Virus record (IMG/VR): IMGVR_UViG_3300032238_000061
Location: 1-20,365 of that record
Length of the DNA stretch: 20,365 bases
Origin: a virus
Direction: 5' to 3' (one strand)
Both the position numbers and the translations under genes were made by a program. Positions 6,401 to 13,324 of this stretch are shown one piece after another. Position 1 is the first letter of the stretch. The number at the start of each line of letters is the position of its first letter. The notes under the pieces were generated by a model. That model ran no database searches. It had not been told where the DNA came from and was given only the letters and a program-made list of their open reading frames with translations.

Positions 6401-9149
6401 TTCTTTAGCATATCCAATGGTTCAGATATTAAAGACCTATTCGATAGATACATTTTCAACTAAGAATAAGAAAGGTGATCTAGCTTTATATGTTACAGTA
6501 GATCCAGTATCAAACTATAAACCATTTAATGTAAGTGAACTAGAGATTGATAACGGTGATGGTACATTCAGTAGATATGAGATCAGTAGTGCTAGCACAA
6601 CTGGTGTAACAAACGTTTATCTCTTAAACATTAATACATCAGGAAACAACGATACAAGCAAGTTAGGACTAAATGATGACGTATCTCATGAAACAAATGT
6701 TATTCTGAGAAGTCTACAGAATTTTGAACTACTACATCTTGTAACTATACAGCCAACTCGCCCAAGCACAGCTTTACAGTTTGATAACGACGAAAATATA
6801 TATCATGTACTTTCTTATCAGTTAGCCGAAGCTCCGTATATACTCAGCGGAACTGGGCCTAATGATCTTGCTGCTACGTTAACTGTTAGCGAGTCTTATG
6901 CTTACATACAATTAATTCCAGATCTTACTGCTGGCATAGCATCTAATACTGGTCAAGTTGGTGCTACTAAGATAATCATGTCACCAGTATCAACAGCACA
7001 GGCTAGTAAAATAGTAGGCATGGTTTTTGGTTGGGGTGATACAGTACATACTATATCTGCATACGAGACTCCTACACAGACTGGACAAGCTTGGGCAAGG
7101 ATTACATTTAGTCCTTCTCTAACTAAGACTGTTGCTAAATCTGCTTACAACAATAATGTTCCTACACTAAAAGCTGGTCTTAACTCAGCAGCAGGAGCAG
7201 ACTTAACAGTACAGATATCTGTCGTAAGAGCAAACGGCCATGACTTAGTTGATATTGGAACTGGCAGTTTTGCTGATTCAAACATTCCAGCTAACATCTA
7301 TGGTGCTCCAGCAAACGCTAAGGATCAATCTAAAGAAGTACAAGAGATAGGTAAAGGTCGTGTGTTCTATGCTACAACTGACCAGGACGGTAATGTTAGA
7401 TTTGGTAAGTTCTTCCGAGTTGATCAAGGTACTGGTACTGTAACATTTGCTGCCAGCATAGCACTTTCTAATCTAAGTGGAATTGGATTTAAGAGAGGTG
7501 TAACTGTTAGTGAATTTAGCACTGACGATACAATGAGCAATAATGCTACTGATACAGTATCAACACAATCTGCTGTTGTAGGATATATCAATAAGAGACT
7601 AGGACTTACACCTACCGGAACAACTACCCTAAACAAAATAGGTCCAGGATATCTAGCATTAGATGGTACTACACCGTTCGGAACCGAAGCACAGAATGAT
7701 CCAAAGACCCAGACATTAAACATGTCATCGCACAAGATAGTGAATCTAGCTGGCCCAACTGAAGATAGTCATGCTGCTACTAAATTATACGTTGATAATG
7801 TGTTAATAAACTCAGATACAGTACGTACTGGTGTTCTAGGGTTTGCGATGGCCGACAGCATAGACGGTATCATTGATATGAACGATAACAAGATCATAAA
7901 TGTTACTACTCCGACTGCTACCGGAGATGCTGCTAACTATGATTATGTTAATACTAAAGCAAATATTAGCGCATTAAATGATATTACAATTTCAAGCATT
8001 GCTAATAACCAAATATTATATTATGATAATAGTTCAGTTGGATATACTGGATCAAACGCCAAATGGAGAAATAGTTTATTAAAGAATGCTAATGTAGCTA
8101 CAGACGCAGCCATAGCACAAAGTAAATTAGCACTAAGTGACGCTACTGCTGATGCTACTGCTGGTGCTGCTACAAAAGGTATATCAAGTTTTAACAGTGC
8201 TACTTTTGATGCGTCTAGTGGATATGTAAGTATTAAAGTTAACGGATTAACCTTAGATAGAATAACACAGATTGGCGCTGGATATGTTTTAGGAAATAAA
8301 CAAAATGTCACAGCAAACGTAGCAGGGATTACCTTTGCGGATGTTGTTAATTCAGCACTATCAGGAACTGACACTGGAATTTTAATAAGGACAGGTGCGT
8401 CACTATTTTCTACTGTTGGATACACGAGTGATAATACTGGTGGTACAGTAGTAAAACGTGATAACAGTGGCAATTTCAAAGCAGGTGACGTAACTATTAC
8501 TTCATTGACTGTAAATGGAGCGATACAAACAAATACTTTAAATGCTGATAGTAGTATTTCAGGATCTACATTAACTGCTACTAGCCAAATTTCAGCTGGT
8601 ACTGAAATACAAATTAATTCTAAAAAGATAATAGATTATAATGGAATTAATACCCGCATCTTTACTCAAGCTGGTGATGTGGCATTACAAGTAGGTGGAC
8701 CTGCTGGTTCTCCAACTGGTAAATTTTACGGAGCTTGGACATTAGAAACTGGAGCTACATTAAACGCAACTTATGCTGACTTGGCAGAATATTATGAGTC
8801 AGATAAAGATTATACTGTTGGATCTGTTATGATGATAGGTGGTGACAAGGAGATTACATTAGCTAAAGGACAAGGAACTACCGCAGTCGCAGGTGTAATA
8901 TCAACAAACCCGGCATTCATTATGAATGAAAAATGCACAGGTATCAAAATAGCAATAGCATTACAAGGTCGTGTTCCATGTAGAGTAGTTGGACAGATAC
9001 ATAAGGGAGATTTATTAGTAGTTAGCGCAGTGCCTGGTGTTGCTACATCAAGCACTGATCCAAAACCTGGTAGCATCATTGGAAAGGCTCTCAAGAATTA
9101 TAATTCAGATCGTGTTGGAACCATAGAAGTATTAGTAGGTAAACACTAA
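3468..9149 (+). CDS. Giant tail-fibre / adhesin-like virion protein
   Basis: This 1893-residue protein has a mosaic fibre architecture. Residues 1-40 carry a head shared with the next gene (INVG..GND..GDP.R.AF.K.N.NFTEL), probably for virion attachment. Two AGDTM(T/S)G fibre repeats lie at 159-165 and 188-194, each leading to an AATKNYVD-type turn. Residues about 470-515 (ITIYVESGEYFENLPIRVP) look like the start of a pectate-lyase-like beta-helix. A helical module with YDEYFCRRDVGLIVDAICFD, at about 620-640, is typical of marine myovirus fibres. More ALYVDN/YDYVNTK repeats occur at about 1430-1510. The last 124 residues (ADLAEYYES onward, with GRVPCRVVG and KGDLLVVS) resemble the C-terminal domain of phage fibres related to Peptidase_G2, but no autoproteolytic residue can be assigned. 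GGAG lies 5 bases before the ATG. It likely contacts the host surface. Confidence 0.85.
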   Translation: MVKKIINVGIEGNDATGDPIREAFTKTNSNFTELYAVFGKGDGFPFTSLSDYDPTRNGELVPKSIFIVNEAGDKILAKTIEGEGIEVDYTDPNVLKLVNKGAKIVNDSKPTLGGTLNATNHALGNIKDATSLDATEINADLNSFAVTRGYVGSTFVYKAGDTMTGALNVPAGATGTAVPRRQEVVGRAGDTMSGPLILNADPDDLSSPLTAATKNYVDTTAFASQVNLYVSTQGDDFRFNIPDEKRGTSLAYSFKTINQACFKAIKIIESAKNELGPYQKPIFYGGSTGRSTLVSLNPILNYVSMTGGSGSGTTITVTSTVGLTQGMRVIVSAGTGSFYSTRYDYQGNLVSSDTTVSTIINNTSFTVSRAPRIPLSGATIQAITPNTSWTLTITNGGNPYGTDMRGNGSVASLDIRAGHLIRGTTSGATVIVDLIGSVNGSVETYTVHYAPESPVFIAGEELEYGEAVKSPNITIYVESGEYFENLPIRVPNNVSLVGDDLRRVIVRPRMGPSCSIWSDTYFRRDPRIDGLWVTQEDPTTHIHRTFGWHYLSDSSKSFYTKSFYKPTDVSYNHGTFVNAQKILLANKAFLQDEIIAYINHHIANNISPYSSSFVYDEYFCRRDVGLIVDAICFDIFYGGYTKTLEAAMSYYMNASSRIVLTNQLAQHLDSIHHLIFIAKRVIQEITIDPKYSNSTPITFPNLTAESAVYAVIDNLEIFMDDILNGDTSINMPLNNDEMDMFMLNDSNRVRTLSGQGHGGFMCVLDPVGQILTKSPYIQQCSSFAKSINKHHFAGGTFVDAFTGNLQCNITARSYDSGTKLTILTVTGLTYRVPQLPTSFFYQGVRFEVDYIGPPDTPLAGSYKLYLSQSTPDAQSYTRSATALLTPAISPAVKTIEIQTAGNRSMLASDFTQINDLGYGIFVTNNAFFEAVSIFCYYNYRAFYALNGAQIRSLNGSCGYGVYALSSEGSDPTEIATTASLAYPMVQILKTYSIDTFSTKNKKGDLALYVTVDPVSNYKPFNVSELEIDNGDGTFSRYEISSASTTGVTNVYLLNINTSGNNDTSKLGLNDDVSHETNVILRSLQNFELLHLVTIQPTRPSTALQFDNDENIYHVLSYQLAEAPYILSGTGPNDLAATLTVSESYAYIQLIPDLTAGIASNTGQVGATKIIMSPVSTAQASKIVGMVFGWGDTVHTISAYETPTQTGQAWARITFSPSLTKTVAKSAYNNNVPTLKAGLNSAAGADLTVQISVVRANGHDLVDIGTGSFADSNIPANIYGAPANAKDQSKEVQEIGKGRVFYATTDQDGNVRFGKFFRVDQGTGTVTFAASIALSNLSGIGFKRGVTVSEFSTDDTMSNNATDTVSTQSAVVGYINKRLGLTPTGTTTLNKIGPGYLALDGTTPFGTEAQNDPKTQTLNMSSHKIVNLAGPTEDSHAATKLYVDNVLINSDTVRTGVLGFAMADSIDGIIDMNDNKIINVTTPTATGDAANYDYVNTKANISALNDITISSIANNQILYYDNSSVGYTGSNAKWRNSLLKNANVATDAAIAQSKLALSDATADATAGAATKGISSFNSATFDASSGYVSIKVNGLTLDRITQIGAGYVLGNKQNVTANVAGITFADVVNSALSGTDTGILIRTGASLFSTVGYTSDNTGGTVVKRDNSGNFKAGDVTITSLTVNGAIQTNTLNADSSISGSTLTATSQISAGTEIQINSKKIIDYNGINTRIFTQAGDVALQVGGPAGSPTGKFYGAWTLETGATLNATYADLAEYYESDKDYTVGSVMMIGGDKEITLAKGQGTTAVAGVISTNPAFIMNEKCTGIKIAIALQGRVPCRVVGQIHKGDLLVVSAVPGVATSSTDPKPGSIIGKALKNYNSDRVGTIEVLVGKH

Positions 9150-9155
9150 TAAATA
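9149..9155 (+). promoter_or_regulatory. Possible T4-like late promoter box
   Basis: ATAAATA (preceded by A, followed by TA) overlaps the stop codon of the giant fibre gene and lies 15 bases before the next ATG. A late start near 9161 would leave a very short leader containing GGGCAGGAA. The composition is AT-rich, so chance is possible. Confidence 0.3.
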
Positions 9156-9170
9156 TAAAGAGGGCAGGAA

Positions 9171-9740
9171 ATGGCTATAAAAACAATAAATGTAGGTAAT
9201 GTTGTTAATGATGGATCTGGCGATGATCTACGAACTGCCTTTGTTAAAGTTAATGATAACTTTACTGAATTAGTTAATATGCAGGGAGAAGATAATACTG
9301 CTTCCAACGTAGGAACTGGTGTTGGGCTATTTAAGGAAAAAGTAGGAAGTGATCTTAGATTTAAATCATTAGTATCTGGAACTGGAATTGGGTTGACATC
9401 AGATACTAATACAATTACAATTTCTAATGCTGATAATCAATTAGTTAACCAAATTAATAGCCTCCTTAATTCTTATGATTTTGGAGGAATCCAGAATAAA
9501 AGCAATAATGTTATAGAATTTATATTACAAGCAATGACTTTTGATTTTGGATCCATACTATCACCTGCTTCATTTAATCTAGATTGTGGTGTTACTGATA
9601 TCGTTATACTCTCAGAAGTACCAAATAATCTAACTGAATTTGATAGTGGCGGAGCAAGTGGAAATTATACATATCAAGCTGACAGCGGATCAGCTACAAC
9701 AACAAATTATACATCTGAATTCGATGGGGGATTAGCATAA
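9171..9740 (+). CDS. Small fibre-associated structural protein, paralogue of the giant fibre head
   Basis: A 189-residue protein whose first 40 residues (KTINVGNVVNDGSGDDLRTA, then FVKVNDNFTEL) closely match the head of the upstream 1893-residue fibre, so both probably dock on the same virion site. The middle (KVGSDLRFKSLVSGTGI...TNTITISN) resembles the beta-hairpin run of fibre shafts, and the Gly/Ser/Thr/Tyr-rich C-terminus (YTYQADSGSATTTNYTSEF) may be a short tip or assembly region. GGCAGGAA precedes the ATG. Its stop codon shares one base with the next ATG (TAATG), so translation is coupled to the collagen-like fibre. A role as adaptor or short fibre is inferred from position and head homology. 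Confidence 0.75.
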   Translation: MAIKTINVGNVVNDGSGDDLRTAFVKVNDNFTELVNMQGEDNTASNVGTGVGLFKEKVGSDLRFKSLVSGTGIGLTSDTNTITISNADNQLVNQINSLLNSYDFGGIQNKSNNVIEFILQAMTFDFGSILSPASFNLDCGVTDIVILSEVPNNLTEFDSGGASGNYTYQADSGSATTTNYTSEFDGGLA

Positions 9741-10558
9741 TGACTGTAAAGATTAAATTACGTAGAGATACATATACAAATTGGTATAATGCTAATCCCA
9801 TATTAGCACTCGGTGAACCATCATATGATACTACTAATAATAAAATTAAAGTCGGTGACGGATCAAACTCTTGGCGAAATTTAGAATACTTAACTGGGAG
9901 CTCGGGTGCTGGGGCTGGTTACACAGGTTCAGCTGGCACTAATGGTTACACCGGATCAGCTAGTACAGTAGCTGGACCAACTGGTTACACAGGTTCAGCT
10001 GGTACTAATGGTTACACCGGATCAGCTAGTACAGTAGCTGGACCAACTGGTTACACTGGATCAGCTACAAGAATCCCAACGGGCGGAACTACTGGACAAG
10101 TATTAACTAAAAATTCTGGAACTGATTATGATGCTGGCTGGGCAACACCCTCAGGTGGAGGCGGCTCTGGCCTCACAAGTAGAACAACAGCAAATGTTAC
10201 TACTAGTAGTTTAGCTAATGGCGCTAGTGGAAACGCTTCCATAACTGGATTCAAAGGTTACGGATTATATAAGATACAAACATCTGCCGCAGCGTGGGTT
10301 GTTATATATGATAGTGTAGCATCCAGAACAGCAGACATAAATGCTGCTCGTGATCAAAATACAGATCCATTACCAGGAAGTGGAGTTATAGCAGAGGCTA
10401 TAACAACAGGAGCACAGACTATTAAGTTAAGTCCGGGAACTATAGGATTTAGTGACGAAACTAGTCCAACTACTGCTATCCCAATAAAGGTGACAAATTT
10501 AAGTGGCAGTAGTACTACTATTACAGTTACATTAACTCTTCTATGCTTGGAGGTATAA
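9740..10558 (+). CDS. Collagen-like fibre with Mtd-type N-terminal domain
   Basis: A 272-residue fibre protein. Residues 1-52 (KIKLRRDTYTNWYNANPILA, then LGEPSYDTTNNKIKVGDGSN and WRNLEYL) match the N-terminal domain of the phage major tropism determinant and many tail fibres, which anchors the trimer. Residues about 57-110 are a Gly-rich collagen-like shaft of GYTGS units with AGPTGYTGSA, encoded by a 66-base tandem repeat (see 9917). A GQVLTK linker and GSGGGG hinge follow. The C-terminal 125 residues form a beta-rich tip (YGLYKIQTSAAAWVVIYDSV) like those of marine phage receptor-binding proteins. The ATG overlaps the preceding stop codon. It probably binds a surface receptor. The near-identical repeat copies allow easy length change. 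Confidence 0.85.
   Translation: MTVKIKLRRDTYTNWYNANPILALGEPSYDTTNNKIKVGDGSNSWRNLEYLTGSSGAGAGYTGSAGTNGYTGSASTVAGPTGYTGSAGTNGYTGSASTVAGPTGYTGSATRIPTGGTTGQVLTKNSGTDYDAGWATPSGGGGSGLTSRTTANVTTSSLANGASGNASITGFKGYGLYKIQTSAAAWVVIYDSVASRTADINAARDQNTDPLPGSGVIAEAITTGAQTIKLSPGTIGFSDETSPTTAIPIKVTNLSGSSTTITVTLTLLCLEV
9917..10066 (+). repeat. 66-base tandem repeat encoding the collagen-like shaft
   Basis: Unit one (9917-9982) and unit two (9983-10048) differ by a single base, and a third copy of the first 18 bases (10049-10066) follows with two changes. Each full unit codes for 22 residues (GYTGSAGTNGYTGSA then STVAGPT), itself holding two GYTGSA sub-repeats. The near-identity points to recent duplication or ongoing slippage. 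Confidence 0.9.
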
Positions 10559-10561
10559 TAA

Positions 10562-13279
10562 ATGATACCTATTATAGATATTGAACAGAAAGAATATATA
10601 ATAACTCTGAAAAATTTTGATGATTTAGAATCATTCTATAATGATATGGAATCAGAAGGATCTTCTGTCAGTTCAATACCTGTAAGAGAAATTGTATGTA
10701 CTGAACGTCGACCGATAAGTCGTAATACTCAGTATATGCTAACTAAAAAAGAATATTTAAAAATATCTAAAGATCCTAGAGTTGAGATAATAACTTTACA
10801 TCCTCGTTATCTAGGGGTAAAGGCTGATATATTTTTACCTCCTGAAGAAGAAGAGGAACAGGCGTTATCTTCTTCCACAAGAGAACAATCATCATCATAT
10901 TTTAATAAGTCAACATCTACGTCTAATAATATGAAAAACTGGGCGTTACTAAGATGCTATGAAGGAGTACCTAGAGCAAATTGGGGTTCAGATGGCACTA
11001 CTAATCAATCTGGAACTATTAAATTAGCACAAACTGGAAAGAATGTTGATATTATATTAATCGATGCAGGAAATCCTGATATCAATCATCCCGAATATGC
11101 TGTTAATGCCGACGGAACTGGCGGTAGTAGGATGATGCCATTTAATTGGTTTCAGTACGATCCAATAGTTAAAGGGTCAGCAACGAATACATATTCTGTT
11201 TCAAGTAATCCGCATTCAGTACACGTATCCGGAACTTCAGCTGGAAATACACAAGGCTGGGCTAGAGATGCTAATATCTACAATATGTATTATGCTGCTG
11301 GTGGAGACGCCGAGCCAACTATCGATGGTATGTTTTCTTATGTTATGGATTATGCAAGAGCGTTCCATAACAACAAAGCAATAAACAACAATACCGGACG
11401 AAAGAATCCAACGATTACTAGTAATAGCTGGGGATGGTCATTATTTCCAGGTGACTGGGCAATGACACTTATTACTGCTGTGACATATAGAGGTGTAAGA
11501 TATACACCGGCAGGTGGTAGTATAATTTATGATGGGGAATATGGTGTCTATAGTGCTGATACAAAACTTGCAGATCTTTTAGGAAAAGAAAATTTTGGAA
11601 ACAGAATTGTCACTACTGGAGACATTGTATCTGATTCTGGTACATTCGTTTCTTATCCTCAAGACTGGTCGTTAGAACCTCAACCGTCACCCCCATTTAA
11701 GAGTATGGTTTATATAATAGGATTTGGAGTTCCAGGAACCCAATACGTTGTAACTGTACAAGGACCAGCTACTATACAAGTAGACAGTCAGTTTGCAGCA
11801 TCAGTATCGACAGGTTCAGTAACAGTAACTGGCGAATACATAGTAACCGATGCTAGCAGCAACGTGATAGGTTCGTGGAGCGATACACAAACCGGAACAG
11901 ATGGCGCAAATGCTGAAGTAATACATCAAACAGATTTTGATATCCTTGATAATCAAATATATACTATAACCTTTAATCAATCAAAAAGTCAAACTCCAGG
12001 AAGCACTGGGTATATGGCTGCTTATGCTTATTCCGTAAAAAGTGTAGATAAATCTGTAATTGATGTAACAGTCACTGAAATAACAAATACATTATTAGGA
12101 GCAGCTTCACTTACAGGATCAACTACTCCAACTTCGGGCAACAACGATGATGGATATTGGACTCTGTCTTTGCCCTTTACTGTAAGATACTTGGGCGTAG
12201 ATTATACTTCTGTTTATGCCGGAACTAATAATTACTTAACATTCGGTGTTGGATCAGCACATTACCAGGGGCTTGGACCAACCGATCCTTATGCTCCAAA
12301 AATAATGATGGCTGCAGGTGATACTAGCATACAACGATTATATTACGGAACAGAAGGTACTTCACCAAATAGAAAATATAGAATAAGAACTGAGGGGTCA
12401 GCAAGCACTGGTGGAACTCTAGGTAGTCCAACAATAGTATATGAATATACATTTTATGAAAATACAAATAATCAAATAGATTTACAAATAGGTGTAAACG
12501 GTAATAAACATTCAAATTCATCATTTACTACACAACAATTAAATGACTGGGGGATTATTGCTGGTCAAAGAATACCGCAACGATTACCGTCTCTTGATGC
12601 TGATATAATAGATGCAATGAATGACGGTGTTATATTTGTTGGGGCAGCTGGAAATGGAAAATGGTATCATGATGTACCAGGCGGTCTCGATTGGGACAAT
12701 ACATTTGAAATGGCTACACAGTATCCTGATAGTGTAGCACACCCATTCTATCTCTGCAGAGGAACTAGCCCAACTGCTAATGATGTTAATATGCCTAACA
12801 TATGTGTTGGAGCTATTGATGTAACAGTTGAAGAAAGAAAAGTATATTTTAGTGACTGTGGACCTGGTGTAGATATATGGGCTCCTGGTCATCATATAAT
12901 AAGTGCGTTAACTAACGGATTTGGTGTTGTATTAGTGCAGGACGAAAGAAATACTAGCCATACATTAGGAAAAATTTCTGGGACTAGCATGGCTTGTCCG
13001 CAAGTTGCTGGTGTATTAGCATGTGCTTTAGAAGTATATCCTGATATGAATCAATCAGAAGCTAAAGAATATATTACTAACATAGCTAAAGAAGGACAAT
13101 TAAAAGCAACCGGAACAGGATACGCAGATCCAAATGATATAAACGGATCTCCAAATCTTTATCTTTATTACAAAAGAGAAAGAGAATTAAATGGCAATTC
13201 ATTTCCAAAGGTAAACTTTAGACTACGTCCTACAAGTGGATCAGTTTACCCACGTAATAGAATCAAACGCAGGAAATAA
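10562..13279 (+). CDS. Subtilisin-family (S8) serine protease with large internal insertion
   Basis: A 905-residue protein with an intact S8 catalytic set: D168 (IILIDAGNPDINHP), H218 (NPHSVHVSG), oxyanion N698 (VGAAGNGK) and S809 (ISGTSMACPQVAGV). Residues 1-90 (YIITLKNFDDLESFYNDM ... LTKKEYLKISKDPRVEIITL) resemble an I9-type propeptide that folds and inhibits the enzyme, followed by an acidic/Ser-rich linker at 92-122 that could be cleaved. Between the His and Asn motifs lie about 480 residues, against about 90 in subtilisin. Roughly 310-660 of this is beta-rich, with two probable sandwich domains. The C-terminal tail is strongly basic. No signal peptide is visible. GGAGG lies 8 bases before the ATG. 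It sits inside the fibre block, so it is probably a virion enzyme that processes fibres or digests host surface proteins. The target is unknown. Confidence 0.9.
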   Translation: MIPIIDIEQKEYIITLKNFDDLESFYNDMESEGSSVSSIPVREIVCTERRPISRNTQYMLTKKEYLKISKDPRVEIITLHPRYLGVKADIFLPPEEEEEQALSSSTREQSSSYFNKSTSTSNNMKNWALLRCYEGVPRANWGSDGTTNQSGTIKLAQTGKNVDIILIDAGNPDINHPEYAVNADGTGGSRMMPFNWFQYDPIVKGSATNTYSVSSNPHSVHVSGTSAGNTQGWARDANIYNMYYAAGGDAEPTIDGMFSYVMDYARAFHNNKAINNNTGRKNPTITSNSWGWSLFPGDWAMTLITAVTYRGVRYTPAGGSIIYDGEYGVYSADTKLADLLGKENFGNRIVTTGDIVSDSGTFVSYPQDWSLEPQPSPPFKSMVYIIGFGVPGTQYVVTVQGPATIQVDSQFAASVSTGSVTVTGEYIVTDASSNVIGSWSDTQTGTDGANAEVIHQTDFDILDNQIYTITFNQSKSQTPGSTGYMAAYAYSVKSVDKSVIDVTVTEITNTLLGAASLTGSTTPTSGNNDDGYWTLSLPFTVRYLGVDYTSVYAGTNNYLTFGVGSAHYQGLGPTDPYAPKIMMAAGDTSIQRLYYGTEGTSPNRKYRIRTEGSASTGGTLGSPTIVYEYTFYENTNNQIDLQIGVNGNKHSNSSFTTQQLNDWGIIAGQRIPQRLPSLDADIIDAMNDGVIFVGAAGNGKWYHDVPGGLDWDNTFEMATQYPDSVAHPFYLCRGTSPTANDVNMPNICVGAIDVTVEERKVYFSDCGPGVDIWAPGHHIISALTNGFGVVLVQDERNTSHTLGKISGTSMACPQVAGVLACALEVYPDMNQSEAKEYITNIAKEGQLKATGTGYADPNDINGSPNLYLYYKRERELNGNSFPKVNFRLRPTSGSVYPRNRIKRRK

Positions 13280-13281
13280 TT

Positions 13282-13318
13282 AGTACCCTATATACGATAA
13301 ATATCGTATAGGGGTACT
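13282..13318 (+). promoter_or_regulatory. Intergenic hairpin enclosing a late-promoter-like box
   Basis: Outer arms AGTACC(C) (13282-13288) and GGTACT (13313-13318), and inner arms TACGATA and TATCGTA around a 2-base centre (13293-13308), form an extended imperfect inverted repeat in the 45-base gap between the protease and the Ig-repeat protein. GATAAATA at 13296-13303 lies at its centre, matching the late box at 3055. A late transcript would start near 13309. The element could also be a 3' hairpin of the protease transcript or an RNA-processing site. Confidence 0.5.
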
Positions 13319-13324
13319 TCGATA

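Noticed and set aside
7424-8479. Minus-strand open frames opposite the giant fibre gene
   Set aside because: They lack ribosome sites and recognisable domains and follow from the composition of the fibre gene.
8775-9149. Active autoproteolytic domain at the end of the giant fibre
   Set aside because: The segment resembles Peptidase_G2-type fibre ends, but I could not assign a catalytic residue or cleavage site.
9917-10066. CRISPR-like repeat array
   Set aside because: The repeats are direct, adjacent, in frame and code for a collagen-like shaft, with no spacers.
9740-10558. Diversity-generating retroelement target, suggested by the Mtd-type N-terminus
   Set aside because: No reverse transcriptase, template repeat or C-type-lectin variable region is visible in the window.
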